This document shows, in pieces, positions 1-11,227 of a stretch of DNA of 64,000 bases. The first letter of the stretch is position 1, and every line of letters starts with the position of its first letter. The notes beneath the pieces are model-generated. The model did no database searches. It had not been told where the DNA came from and was given only the letters and a program-made list of their open reading frames with translations. The stretch comes from Clarkia xantiana subsp. parviflora (Eukaryota > Streptophyta > Magnoliopsida > Myrtales > Onagraceae), in assembly GCA_036873135.1 (NCBI GenBank), contig JAPTYO010000008.1:42776819-42840818 (forward strand), written 5' to 3'. Made by a program: the position numbers and the translations under genes.

Positions 1-1
1 A

Positions 2-1870
2 CCATACCGCAAAGTCATGACGAGTGATCACAACGCTCTCACTAAGGCCAATCCGTCAAAAACCAGGAAGCGCTTTAGACGTCTTAAAAGGTCCATAATG
101 TCTCCCGTGCCAGCAAGCACTGTACCACCCGCACAGCACGGCCCAAAATTTCCAGGCATCCACGTGATACATGGAGGCTTTGGAGCAGGAGGCGAAACAT
201 CATACGAAAGAGAAATATACGCTTCCCTGATGATCCATGAGCCCAGAGGCAGCCAGCAAGGAAACGTTGTCCCAGAAAACGTCATTGGCTTTTCTTCAGA
301 AGACAAGACGCATATAACATTTCCGCATAATGACGCCTTAGTCATAACCATGACAATCGACGGCATGGACATCAAGCGTATCTTGATCGATGGAGGAAGT
401 TCGCCCAACATCATCACAAAAGACGTCATCCTAGCTCTGGGGAGAAAGAAGGAGGTCAACAGAATGAATTCACCCTTAGTGGGATTCATGGAAGATGCAA
501 GTTACCCATTGGGGTCCATAACACTGCCAGTTATACTGGGAGAGGGCAACTCACGCCTCCAAATTGCAGTACCATTTGTGGTAGTACAAAAACTTGACGC
601 GTACAATGGTATCTTAGGATACACAACCATGAATGCATGGGGAATGGTGCCATCCACGGCACACCAGAAGATAAAATTCCCAACTGCAGCCGGAATCGGT
701 GAAGTCAAAGGAGACCAACTATTATCAAAGGATTGTTACAATGTGGCAATTCAAAATAATGTCAAGCCAGACAAGGATGACATTCCCATCATTGATGATG
801 ATCCAAGAGAAGGCCGTGCCCGACCGGCCCCAGTAGAAGAGTTAAAACAAATAAAGATCGAAGAGCCAGACAGAATGGTCCAAATCGGAGCATCCCTGTC
901 AGAAGATGAAGTGATAGAAATCACAGCACTCCTCAAAGAGTACAAAGAGCTATTCGCATGGTCACCAAGCGATATGCCCGGAATAAGCGCAGACGTCATT
1001 TCCCATAAGCTCAACATCAAGCCAGGAACTCGAGCAATAGCCCAGAAACTTCAACCCCTCGGGGGCAACAAGAAGCTGGCAATCAGAGAAGAAGTGGGAA
1101 AACTGCTTGACGCAGGATTCATTGAAGAATCAAGATACCAAACATGGGTGGCAAACCCGGTGTTGGTACCTAAATCAAGTGGCAAGTTAAGAATGTGCAT
1201 CGATTACAGAGATCTCAACGACGCATGCCCCAAGGATTCATATCCTCTTCCAAGAATCGACCAACTAGTCGATGCCACCGCCGGCCATGAATTAATGTCC
1301 GTAATCGATGCATACTCGGGATACAACCAAATTCCGATGTTCAAAGATGATGCACCGCATACTGCATTTTATGCAGATAGCGAAATATACAACTACACGG
1401 TGATGCCATTCGGCCTAATCAATGCGGGAGCAACATATCAGCGAATGGTCAATACCATTTTCGATGATCTAATCGAAACCAAAATGGAGGCATACGTGGA
1501 CGACATGGTCGTGAAGTCAACCAAAAGGCGCAATCATGTTGACGACCTACGAGCAATCTTCAAAAGAATGCGCGAATATCAAGTCCTCCTAAATCCAACA
1601 AAATGGGCTTTCGGCGTACAATCAGGCAAAATCCTGGGATTCATGGTAAGCCAGAGGGGGATAGAGGCCAACCCAAAGAAGGTGAGGGCAATTGAAAAAA
1701 TGATGTCCCCAAGGAAACACAAGGAAGTCCAACAACTAAACGGCCGCCTAGCAGCCTTAAACAGATTCCTTGCCAGGATAGGCGACAAGGCACTCCCTTT
1801 CTTTGAAGTCTTGCGTGCAAAAAGAAGTTTGAATGGACACCAGTGTGCGAAGAGGCCTTTCAGCAATTAA
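2..1870 (+). pseudogene. Element A gag end, protease and reverse transcriptase (frameshifted)
   Basis: This is the amino part of the A polyprotein. The frame is open from the window edge, so the methionine at 17 is not the real start. A conserved block typical of the gag/protease border (IHGG...REIYAS-like) lies near 160-225. A retropepsin-like motif (LIDGGSS) lies near 382-402, about residue 123 counted from position 17. The RT fingers and palm follow, with LRMCIDYRDLN near 1190, PFGL near 1410 and the catalytic YVDD near 1492-1503. The reading frame is lost in an A-run near 1815-1825: the RNase H frame continues one register away and overlaps from 1843. Protease would process the polyprotein and RT would copy the element RNA. 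RT-domain residues look intact up to the shift. I infer recent inactivation by a single-base indel. Confidence 0.88.
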
Positions 1871-2604
1871 AACAACACTTGCGCACATTGCCGGCATTGG
1901 CAAAACCGATACAAGGCGAGCCCCTCTTCCTGTACATATCAGTGAGCAACACGGCAGTCAGCTCAGTCCTTGTCAAACAAAAGGGGACTACCCAACTGCC
2001 AGTCTACTACGTAAGCAAGATACTCGCAAAGTACGAGATAAACTACATGCCAATCGAAAAATACCTGTACGCGCTTATAATAGCAGCAAGGAAACTGAGG
2101 CCATACTTCCACGCACACGAAGTAACAGTCTTAACAGACCAACCCCTGAAGCACATCCTATCAAAGCCAAACATGTCAGGAAAGCTAACAAAGTGGTCGG
2201 TAGAGCTAAGTGAATTCCGCATTCACTTTGCTCCTCGAACGACGATCAAAGGGCAAGCATTGGCAGACTTCATCGCAGAATTCACCGGGATAACACCTGA
2301 CACAGGTGCCCAAGTTGGACCTCAACAAATCGAAGATCATATCGAAGTATGGCAAATGTACACCGACGGATCTTCAAACGTAGGAGGATCAGGTGCGGGA
2401 TTCCTCCTAATACCTCCCGATGGATCTAATCCGTTGAAGTATGCTCTAAACTTAACATTTAGAGCAACAAACAACGAGGCGGAGTACGAGGCATTAATAA
2501 CCGGCTTAAGAATTGCAAAAGGTGTGGGAGTTAAACATCTACGAGTAAAGTGCGATTCACAGTTAGTTGTTAATCAAGTCAAAGGCGAATACGCGGCAAA
2601 GTAA
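1843..2604 (+). pseudogene. Element A RNase H plus archaeal-type RNase H (nonsense codon at end)
   Basis: This frame continues the A polyprotein after the frameshift near 1820. The first half is the Ty3/gypsy RNase H, with LYISVSNTAVSSVLV and a YYVSK...Y...EK pattern near 1930-2070. The second half opens with the MYTDGSS motif near 2356 and continues with NNEAEYEAL near 2470 and a KCDSQLVVNQV segment near 2550. That matches the additional archaeal-like RNase H that defines the Tat lineage. These domains degrade the RNA strand during reverse transcription. Translation would stop at TAA 2602-2604, but the same frame resumes without a shift at 2611, so this is a point nonsense mutation rather than a domain end. 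Confidence 0.87.
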
Positions 2605-2610
2605 GAAAAT

Positions 2611-4053
2611 ATGCAAAAGTACTTGGGGCAAGCAAAAGACCTCATCACAAGCTTCGATACCTTCAACATCATCGCGGTGCCTAGAGAAGAAAATCAAGAA
2701 GCTGATGCCTTGAGCAAATTCGCACAAGGCAATGAACAAGGCAAAGAAACGCATTTCGTGGAAAACAGAATCTTGTCAGTAATTGAAAAATTCGAAGTCT
2801 TGTGCATCAATCCAGATCCAGATTGGAGAACCCCAATATTGGCATACCTCAAAGACCACAAGCTCCCCGAAGACAAAGTTCAAGCCCAAAAAATTCAGAG
2901 ACAAGCCGTCAATTACGCGTTGATAGATGACGAGCTTTACAAGAAAGATTCAACCCCATACCTAAGGTGCATCACCTTTCGGGAAGGCCAGAAAGTGTTA
3001 GAAGATTTGCATAAAGGCCAAGCAGCCTGCCATGAAGGTGCAAGATCTCTAATACGCAAGACATTGAGCTTGGGATACTATTGGCCAACCATGAAAAACC
3101 AAGCTACGCACTTGGTCACAGAATGCGAATCCTGCCAACTTTATTCAAGAAGTATCACGGCACCAGCCGCCGAGCTAAGCCCAATTGCAAGCTCCTGGCC
3201 ATTCGCACAATGGGGGATCGATTTGGTGGGTCCACTTCCAAAATTAAAAGGCCAAACCAAGTACATTGTCGTCGCAATCGATTACTTTTCAAAGTGGATC
3301 GAGGCAAAGGCATTGGCACAAACAACTGATGCACAAATAATGGATTTCATCCGAAACCACATCATCGCACGATATGGAGTTCCGAAGGTGCTAATCAGCG
3401 ACAACGGACCCCAATTCAAGAGTTCAAGGCTTCAAACATTTTGCGAAAGACTCAACATTAACCACCGTTTCGCATCAGTCCGCCATGCTCAAACCAACGG
3501 ACAAGTCGAAGCCGCCAACAAGACCGTCCTAGACGGTCTCAAGAAAAGAGTGCACGCATTAAAAGGAGGATGGGCAGAAGAACTTAGCAGTGTTCTGTGG
3601 GCACTTCGAACAACTCCAAAGGAGTCAACTGGAGAAACACCATTCAGTCTGGTGTATGGAACAGAAGCAGTCGCTCCCATCGAAATTGCTGTCTCATCCT
3701 ACCGCACAACCCATTTCAACGCCCAAGCCAACAAAGTAGACATGCGTCTAGACTTAGACTTGGCTGAAGAAAAAAGGCGTAACTCCGAACATAATCAGGC
3801 ACGAATGCGTTTGATAACTGCAAGATATTACAACAGGAAGGTGAAAGAAAGACAATTCCATGTCGGAGAAATGGTGTGGAGAAGGAATGAGTTCTCACAT
3901 CTCGATCAAATCAACAAGATGTCTCCAAAATGGGAAGGCCCTTACAAGGTCATATCCATCCCGTATATAAACGCATATCGCCTTGAAAATTCAAATGGCA
4001 ATGCCTCTACAAACACATTTAATGGAGGACACTTGATGAAATTCCACAGATAA
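2611..4053 (+). pseudogene. Element A integrase (downstream of an in-frame stop)
   Basis: About 480 residues. The first ~90 finish the archaeal-type RNase H (EENQEADALSKFA). The integrase follows: an HHCC zinc module (HEGARS near 3030 to CESC near 3127), then a catalytic core with first Asp in WGIDLVGP (near 3214), second Asp in DNGP (near 3400) and Glu in GQVEA (near 3500). Exactly 35 residues separate the last two, giving D,D(35)E spacing. A GPY/F-type C-terminal motif (KWEGPYKV) lies near 3930. Integrase joins the cDNA ends to host DNA. The segment itself is uninterrupted. It is separated from the upstream frame only by the TAA at 2602 and is not expected to be translated independently. 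Confidence 0.9.
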
Positions 4054-4637
4054 ATGGATAATCTTCTATCACAAAAGGAGCTGTTGTATCAAGCCCTTTT
4101 GCTCTTATTTCCATATCGCATCTACTTGTTGAAAAGACCACTCTCTCATATAAAGTGGCATCTTTGTAATAATCTCATGAACCTAATGAAGTTGTTCTGT
4201 CTTCGTAGGAACATCATTACTCTATGAACTTTACTTGGAAGTAAAACAAAGTAACTACAACAACTATTATCTACACCAACAAGGAGTTTATTTCTCCATT
4301 CATAAATTGGCATCTATCTCAAGAAGGTGCCGACAACACAAAGCCAATGCGCTATGTGCACAATCAACTTATATGCCGCAATGACAACCAGCGGATTAAC
4401 TATCAAAATGACGACTATTCAAAAGGCGTCAACTACAAGCAATATCTTGGATTAACACCAAGACCTACTATCAAAAGTGGCATGTTGAGGTACCCTCTCT
4501 ATAAAGATAAACCCCATGTTTACCTCTAGAAAATGACATGCTGTGACATCTCTGGTCAGAGGCAAATCCTCATGTTCATAGCCATTCCCTGGATTCAGAA
4601 CAGGATGGGCAAATACAATACGGGACTGATCACCCTT
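4054..4637 (+). other. Element A 3' untranslated region, first part
   Basis: No convincing coding potential. Part of it (about 4180-4640) is recognisably homologous, in reverse orientation, to about 61,800-62,400 of element E, sharing for example the stretch around CATGTTTACCTCTA and the CTCATGTTCATAGCCATTCCCTG-like segment. This shows that A and E belong to one family. Confidence 0.6.
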
Positions 4638-5050
4638 CATGGCGAATGTCCTCTGTTTAGATGACAATCCCATACTTCGAATTCCTGTTTAGGGTTCACT
4701 CCTCATGGCGAATGTCCTCTGGTTAGATGGCAATCCCATACTTCGAATTCCTGTTTAGGGTTCACTCCTCATGGCGAATGTCCTCTGTTTAGATGACAAT
4801 CCCCTACTTCGAATTCCTGTTTAGGGTTCACTCCTCATGGCGAATGTCCTCTGGTTAGATGGCAATCCCATACTTCGAATTCCTGTTTAGGGTTCACCCT
4901 TCATGGCGAATGTCCTCTGGTTAGATGACAATCTCATACTTCGAATTCCTGTTTAGGGTTCACTCTTCATGGCGAACGTCCTTTGGTTAGATGGCAATCC
5001 CATATTTCGAATTCCTGTTTAGGGTTCACTCTATACGGCAAAAGTCCTCG
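4638..5050 (+). repeat. 66-bp tandem array in element A 3' UTR
   Basis: The phrase CATGGCGAATGTCCTCTG recurs at 4638, 4704, 4770, 4836, 4902 and 4968, and a decayed copy starts near 5034. The spacing is exactly 66 bp each time. Adjacent copies differ by a few substitutions (for example GTTTAGATGAC versus GGTTAGATGGC). Some variants alternate, which suggests that dimers were amplified. Tandem repeats in the 3' UTR are typical of Tat elements. Confidence 0.93.
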
Positions 5051-5856
5051 TGAGAGATGACAATTCCGTACTACAAATTTTCAAAACCGTGTTGCATGGT
5101 TCCTGGACGCAGAAAACATGCATCACAATTCATATTCTCAAAAAAGGTGTTACATGGTCCCTGGACGCAGGAATCATGTATCACAAATATTTTACCAAAT
5201 ATTTTATCAAATATTTTGTCAAAAATTTTATGTATCAAACACCTTTCCAAATATTTTATCAACAAGCTTTTTAGGGTTCACAAAACACTCCTTCAAAAAC
5301 CAAAAATGTTTTTACGTATGCTTCCCCAACGCAGGTTGATACACGTTGGCAGGTGCGCACCCTGTTTAAAACTCATAAAATTTACAAGTCGAGTCTTGTA
5401 CAACGTCGCCTTAGAGTGGAACTAAGAGACGGTATAAACTAGTATCTTGCTCAAGCCAAGATAACACATTTCAAACATACTACTTGTTAAGTCGCTATAC
5501 GCAAATCACTTGACAAGATTCAACAGATATAGCAACAAGCTATGCAGGAAAGACGAGCAACATGCATAACGCATCATGCAAGCAATCTTGAATCAAAAGT
5601 GGCTATTGGTCACGACTACATGGACTATGTCTACGCTACTAGTCATCAACACTCAGTAAACACAGTAAGCGATAACGGTATGAAATACTACTAACAAGTT
5701 GTCATGCATGCTGTTATGTATAAAGCAGGTTCAAACGACGTAGTTCAAAGCAAACAAGTTGCAAACAACAACCAGGGAACAACTCCAACAAAGTTCCAAA
5801 CACAAACATAAGCAAAGTGGAAACGTGCCCAACATGTTCAAAATAAAACGAGCAGT
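5051..5856 (+). other. Element A 3' UTR, second part
   Basis: AT-rich and without a supported gene. It holds a decayed duplicate of a short unit with the core TGGACGCAG (near 5103 and 5161) and a run of short TTTTATCAAATATTTTG-like repeats at 5188-5265. The ORFs seen here are repeat artefacts. Confidence 0.5.
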
Positions 5857-7200
5857 TCAAATAGCGGCACCACCTCCAGAAGGCCCGGGGGCAACCTCCA
5901 TAAACTCAGGAGACGTAACAATAATGTTTACATCTCCGCTATCATCAAGCAGCATCTCGTAGTTGGGAAGACCACACTCCAAAAGATTCAACGCCTCAAT
6001 GTGAGAAAGGGCATAACTCGCATATGGCCCTAATTCTCCGAAAGGAAACCCAGGGTCAAGATCCTTCACGCGAGTGAAGTAATCTTAAGAACGCTCGCTC
6101 ATCAGGTCGTTCACTTTCTCCTCAACAGCAGCTTCAAAATCATAAGTTCTCAAGTACTTGGTATAACCCACTTGTACGCCTTTCTCCCGACTCTCCTTAC
6201 CGAGAGCAAGTAATTCCGCTCCTTGAGAATGAAGATCATCTGTAATCTTCTTCTCAAAAGCGATCATCTCAGACTCAAGCTTTGATAAGCGAGTATGGCG
6301 CGCCTCATAACGGCCCTCAGAAGCAATGACCTTCGAACTCATCACGCGAGCCTCCTCCTTGGTTCGCGAAAACACTTGACATAGAGCGTCACACTTATCC
6401 ATAGCTGCCTGCTTCGCGCTTACCAGCTCCATAACAAAAGACGACATGTTTACCATGTCGGCAACAACCTGCACACATCAATGCGATAAGCCAAACATAA
6501 ATCGCAAAAACAACAAACTTGGCAAAAGAATCAAGTTACTTACGGGAGCAAACCGGGATAAGGCACTCTGCGCATAAGCCTCAGCCTCCTCATCAGTCGA
6601 TGGACAAGAATGCCTATCACCTGGTGGAACACATCTACGCAACACGCGAACTCCAACCTCTGGAGTGCGAAGTGAAGACTCCTTGGGGAAATAAACTCCA
6701 CCATTGCCAAAAGGTGCCCAGGTGTCCCCAGTAATATCCAATCCAACAGGGCAGACCAGATGGTCGCGCCTAAGAGGAGGAACCGCTACATCAAAGAAAG
6801 AAAGTGGTTAACAACAAGTAACAAAACCACGGAATACATTTATCAAAAGTATACTTACAAAGTCCGCGGACTTCCACAGGTCGGTTTCCCGACTGGGGCA
6901 GATGACGCTACATTGCGACTCGCGACTTCTTTGCCTTTACGAGTGGAAGTAGCCGCATTTGGCTTCAAGCGCTTGGGATCAGTCGGTCCACGCACCACTG
7001 TGTCAGTCCGCTTGGAAGAAACACGAGAATCAGACACTGGGGGAGTATCCCCGGTCACATGAGTAGAAGACCCTTTGCCAGGATCACGCCCCGAATTGGC
7101 AGGAGTGATGGGAGCAGGGGCCACAAAAGCCTGATCGGCGCGAGAAGCAATACGCGAGGCCGCCGCATGGAGAGACGAACTCTTTCCAGCAAACCAACCT
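5857..7200 (-). pseudogene. Element A antisense gene, C-terminal exons (coiled-coil protein)
   Basis: Read right to left. A Ser/Pro/Lys-rich exon (about 7200-6859) ends at a GTAAGTATA donor. A second exon runs about 6785-6544 between an acceptor (TTTGATGTAG) and a GTAAGTAAC donor. A third runs from acceptor GTGTGCAG (exon start 6468) to 5857. The last exon encodes a Glu/Lys/Ala-rich, probably coiled-coil segment beginning DMVNMSS, then a FPFGELGPYA block. Elements B and D encode the same arrangement, so this is the antisense ORF known in Tat elements; its function is unknown. An in-frame TAA at 6085-6087 separates the coiled coil from the GPYA block. Exon phases between the first two exons do not match cleanly, and I see no N-terminal domain like that of B and D, so the copy is degenerate. 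Confidence 0.68.
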
Positions 7201-7386
7201 ACAATATGAATGCACGAAAGACATATAGCCGTTTAAAAGACTATCCATTATGAGTGTCAAGATGCTCAAAAATTGTCAAGGGAGTCTGCGATAGAGGAGG
7301 GATAGACTTACTCATTGCAACAACTTGATCAAAAGGAAGGAAGCTCCGCAAGAGGTTACCACGACTCCACAATCTGCAAAAACCAA

Positions 7387-7490
7387 GCAGAAGTCAACGC
7401 GCGTAGCAAAAGTCAACTTACGTAGCAAAAGTCAACGCGCGTAGCAAAAGTCAACACGCGTAGCAAACGTCAACGCGCATGGCAAAGTTG
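7387..7490. repeat. 20-bp minisatellite with core GTAGCAAAAGTCAAC
   Basis: The unit (G)CGCGTAGCAAAAGTCAAC recurs about five times at ~20-bp spacing, with copies at about 7388, 7408, 7428, 7448 and 7468. It lies in the presumed intron/leader part of A's antisense gene, where the N-terminal coding domain would be expected from B and D. Confidence 0.8.
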
Positions 7491-7499
7491 GTACGTACA

Positions 7500-8446
7500 A
7501 TAAAAGAGACTAACGTCTAAAGAGGCTATCGTGCAAACGGTGAATCTAACAGGACAAACCGCAAGGATCAAATACGACGACACTTAAGGAAAATATTTTC
7601 CTAAGGCTTTAAAGGCAACAAAAGGCTTCTCCTAAGGACGTTTGGAAATTCCCATCAACCAACGAACACATCAAGGGAGAAAATTATGCATACCGGCCAA
7701 AAAGTCTCTACACAAAGACACGGGGGCAATATGTCCAATCGGGGAATTCTACCTCAACTATCCACGGAAGCGAAAAATCACCTAAGGTGTGAACTAACGG
7801 AAATAGTAACGACAACCAATCAGCAATTATTCGATATTCAAACACCAATAAGCAGTCCCATACGACAACAACGACAAATAGCTCAAACGAACAACAATAC
7901 GGCGACATTCGAAATCAAGTCGAAGTTGTCCTGTAAAATCAAATTTCCAGATTACCTCAAAACGTGACGAAAAGTATCACAATGAATTCCCCTCGTCGAG
8001 ACGATTTCAGAAAGGTAAGGACCGCGACGAACGGAGCACGGGAAGGCGGCGCGTGGGCTACACGCGTCGGCAAAGCAAATCCCACGCGGCGGCGCGTGAG
8101 GGCGCGTCCGGCGTCTCCTGGCGATTCCGAAGGCGGCGCTGGAATCCTCGTGACAATCTGAGTCGATTGGTGGTGTCAATTTTTAAAAACAAGTCAAGGA
8201 TCAAGCACGAAACTTTCGGGATATGTCTAAGCTTTACGACGGTGAAGAAACTATGAACACACAAACAATTTCTGGAAATGATGAAAGGATTACCTGCAAA
8301 GAAGAAGGAATAATGAATTCCCAAAGTGATGGAGGAATGATTGGGGATTTGTGTAGTTACATATCCCAAAAGATGCTTTGGTGATAAGGGTTAAAGGAGT
8401 AACTTATCTACACTCACGCCTAAGCACTTATGGTACACTCCACCCT
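7500..8446 (-). other. Leader region of element A antisense transcription unit
   Basis: No intact coding exon recognised. A GC- and CpG-rich block (about 7990-8160) and its flanks are clearly homologous, in opposite orientation, to 58,690-59,320 of element E; the shared translated-like stretches include GFQRRL and PDAPSR. Conservation between the two copies, ahead of the antisense exons, suggests a 5' leader or promoter-proximal exon. Confidence 0.5.
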
Positions 8447-8460
8447 CTCTTTTAAATATC
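8447..8460 (-). promoter_or_regulatory. Candidate TATA box of A antisense unit
   Basis: On the minus strand this reads GATATTTAAAAGAG, a TATA-like element just upstream of the conserved leader. The aligned site in element E (58,590-58,610) is weaker. Confidence 0.4.
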
Positions 8461-8918
8461 TATTCCTACGTACGTGATTATTTTGATATTGCACGTATCA
8501 AACCCGTCATTCTACGCGTATGTTTTCATATCGCATGATACATGATTTGATAGTTGCTAAGTCGTTTAGAAGTGTACGGATTATATTTCTTGCATCGCGT
8601 AATTATGATCTTGCCATAACCGTTACTTGTGCATGCATGTTGATAAAAGCATGTTCGCATGGTGTATTGCTAATTGTTTATATCCCTAACGGTAACCATA
8701 CTCGCACGCTATGTATATACATTCCCTATTACACTAACCGTGATGACAGGAAATAAAGTCATTCGGTCGGAAAATCAAAGGACGGACAAAATCAAGATGT
8801 CTACGTCCAACCAACGACTAAAACCGAAAGGTTAGCGTCAAGCTCAAATTGGATACGTATCCTAACTTAAAAATAGAGTCAAGAAAGGTTTTAAACCGTT
8901 ACTTGACTCAGGGGCAAG

Positions 8919-9639
8919 TGATGGATATGTGTCTAATTTGAGTTCGTATTTACGTTTCGGGCCTCGCAAACATGCTGAAAATCACATCACAACTTGAAAA
9001 ACGTCTCCCAAGGGGTAAAAACGGTCCGGAGGTGCATTTACGCGCATCCGGACCTCCGGATTGCACTACGGGCATTACGCAATTACCGTTTACGCGATTA
9101 CCGTTACGTGAAGAGAAGTCAAGTTCGCATATTACCAATGATGATGACGGTTACCGCTTGCTTTTGGACCGTCATCAAACCGCTTTAAAACCGGGTCTGG
9201 TCTCAAGGAAGCCTATAAATAGGAGACCTTGGCCACCCATTTTCACACATCCTCTCATTTTGCCAAACTTTGGTATTTTGAGCTCTTACTTCTCTCTAGA
9301 AATATTCTCTCTCTAGAAATTACTCATTTAGCCCTATAGTGACTTAAGCTTCGGAGAGGGCTCCGCTAGCACCACCCCCCCCCCCTCTCCGTGCTAGCAC
9401 TGGTCCTTTGTGCAGGAATCGTCGCCCAGATGTTCAAACTTGTGCACAGATCACTGCCTTTCCGAGACTCAGACACCCCCCGAGACACAACCGCGCTTTG
9501 AGACACAGACCTTTAAGGGAGTCAACCGAACACTCGCCAGTGGCTCAAACCTCTTCCAGACGAAGGGTTACAGCCCAAAAACCCGCACAACCATACGAAC
9601 AAACGCGTCCCCACGACCCAGTTCATCCCGGACGCAACA
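8919..9639 (+). repeat. Element A 3' LTR (721 bp)
   Basis: It starts TGATGG directly after the polypurine tract GGGGCAAG and ends GCAACA. The same boundaries occur in the E LTR (57506-58140, reversed). A TATA box (CTATAAAT, 9213-9220), a poly-C tract near 9374-9387 and a CTTTGTGCAGG segment near 9408 follow the order seen in the other LTRs here. ORFs crossing it are not real genes. Confidence 0.87.
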
Positions 9640-10368
9640 GTCACGTTTCCCACAGACGACACCAATGTTGGATCACGCTGGAACTCCGTTACGATCTTTG
9701 ACGGCGATCCTAGCTCCTTCGCTCCACGTAATCCTGCAAGAGGGGATAGACCGGGCGGTGACCCAGAATCCCTCTCCAATGTTTAAATGAGTATCTCGTA
9801 TATGGTGGCAAGCAGGAATCTCAAAGAGTGTATCTCAAAACGTAATATGATCTGAGGTAACCTCTGCCCTTTTATAGGGGGAAGAGGTACCTCGGTTACC
9901 TGGTGAACCGTTGGGGTGGTTAGCCCGAATTCCGCATATCTCGGCCACGATCCGGCCTATCTAGGCCATGATCTCGCTTATCTCGGCCACGCCCCGCGTA
10001 TCTCAGCCACGCTCCGCGTATCTCAACCACGCTCCGCGTATCTCGGCCACGCCCCGCGTATCTCGGCCTCAACCTCTGATAGCAAGTCCCGACTAATATC
10101 GGGGACTCCAGAGTTATCTCGTTGTGTCACCGCTCGGGGCCCCTCGTCCTCGTGACAGGGCCAATCGTTCTCAGGGATTCGTCATCGGGGCCTACTTAAA
10201 GGCGTCTCATCGGGAGCATCCAGCTCACCTATCGGGACCTTTCATCATCGGGACTCCCTCTGTCGGGACCCTTCGCCTGGGTCATCTTGACCTCCATTTG
10301 GGGCCCAGTGGGCCTATTCACCGTTTCCTCGCCGTTAAAGGGCCTAACGGCTACAGCCAAACCCATCA
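9640..10368 (-). mobile_element. Element F: 5' LTR and PBS of a D-family element, interrupted by A
   Basis: On the minus strand the LTR runs 10368 to 9666 (starts TGATGGGTTT, ends CCAACA) and is followed by a primer-binding site at 9664-9649 (TGG..TCGTCTGTGGG). The leader continues GAAACGTGAC until A's boundary at 9640. Its sequence matches the D LTRs, including a TATA box (9868-9877), 20-bp GCCGAGATA-type repeats (about 9940-10070) and the same terminal sequences. The bases outside 10368 (GTGGC) are the expected target duplication; the partner copy lies beyond the left edge. This is not a solo LTR, because PBS sequence follows it. Confidence 0.85.
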
Positions 10369-10678
10369 GTGGCCACCAACCAGATATTAGTTGAAGGTTG
10401 TGAATACTTGTACGGATGCCTTGGAGAAGTGTTCCTATGAAGAAACTAGGCAAAATGAGAATTATCAGTTGATCTAGCAAACAGCGCGACACTTTCTAAA
10501 TGTTGTTTATAACAAGTTGATTGGAGAAAAGGGAATCAACGTTCCGCGGGCGCTACAACACTCCTAACAGATGAGTAGAATGATGCCCGTCGTGTCCGCT
10601 GGTCGCACGACAAACCTCGTATGAACTATTCGGAAGCAAAGGAGTAGATCGAAGGAGTGAAGTGTTGATGCAGATTTG
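10369..10678. other. Unassigned flank, interrupted by the hAT MITE
   Basis: About 310 bp, continuing after the MITE at 11173-11227. There is no ORF of note, no terminal repeat and no obvious repeat match within the window. It is the DNA into which F and the hAT MITE inserted. Confidence 0.4.
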
Positions 10679-11172
10679 TAGGCTTGGGCATAAAAACCGG
10701 TCCGGACGGACTGGTTCGGAACTGGTCTGGAACCGGACCGTTTGGAACCGGTCCGGAGTGGACCGGTCCAAATTGGACTGGTTTGTAACCCCTAAATTGG
10801 AACCAGTCCAAGGGGTATACCAAACCAGTCCAATTAACCAGTCCGGACCGGTCCGGTTTTGAACTGCTTTTAAGTATAAAAAAAAAAAAAAAATTTACTG
10901 CATTTGACGGGTTTTAAAAAAAAAAACGGTTTTGGACCGGTTTTTACGGGTTTTTAATGATAAAACCGGTCCGACATATAAAACTGGTCCAGGACTTGTT
11001 TTTTTAAAAAACAGGCCAAAACCGATTCTGGACCGGTTCTAACCAGTCCAATTTTTTTTAGACCAACCTAAGCCAATATAAAACCCTAGTCATTACTAGA
11101 CCGTACCGTTTAAAACAGTTCCGGTCCGGTTCGGAACCGGTTCGGGCTGAACCGGTTCAGTGCCCACCCCTA
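10679..11172. mobile_element. hAT-type MITE rich in CCGGTCCGG motifs (494 bp)
   Basis: The ends are imperfect inverted repeats: left TAGGCTTGGGCA, right TGCCCACCCCTA. They are flanked by CAGATTTG (10671-10678) and CAGATTTT (11173-11180), an 8-bp duplication with one mismatch. The interior is dominated by GGTCCGG/CCGGTTC repeats in both orientations and contains an A-run at 10879-10893. It has no coding capacity. The 8-bp target duplication and TAGGGGTGGGCA-like ends point to hAT. Confidence 0.78.
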
Positions 11173-11227
11173 CAGATTTTGACGACAATACATTAACAGG
11201 CACCCTCCCATTCCGGCGAGTGGGAGC

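Larger units (their letters stand above)
1..9639 (+). mobile_element. Element A: Ty3/gypsy Tat-lineage LTR retrotransposon, 5' end outside window
   Basis: Order on the plus strand: gag end/protease, RT, RNase H, archaeal-type RNase H, integrase, 3' UTR with a 66-bp tandem array, antisense gene, polypurine tract (GGGGCAAG) and 3' LTR. The second RNase H and the downstream antisense gene are hallmarks of the Tat lineage. The 5' LTR and most of gag lie before position 1. The 3' boundary at 9639 is set by comparison with the LTR of element E. The next bases (GTCAC, 9640-9644) belong to the leader of element F, so A inserted into F. The matching GTCAC should lie upstream of A's 5' LTR, outside the window. 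Confidence 0.9.

Noticed and set aside
4638..5050. CRISPR-like array
   Set aside because: Units are 66 bp with no unique spacers, and the context is a plant LTR retrotransposon 3' UTR.
9410..9790. 126-residue plus-strand ORF
   Set aside because: It crosses the boundary between the A LTR and the F leader/LTR. A chance frame.
9666..10368. Solo LTR of the D family
   Set aside because: The flanking pentamers do not match, and a PBS and leader follow the LTR on the minus strand. It is therefore the 5' end of an interrupted element.
10400..10660. Remnant of a host or transposase gene in the flank of the hAT MITE
   Set aside because: Short open stretches exist, but no frame continues and no motif could be recognised. 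Left as unassigned.
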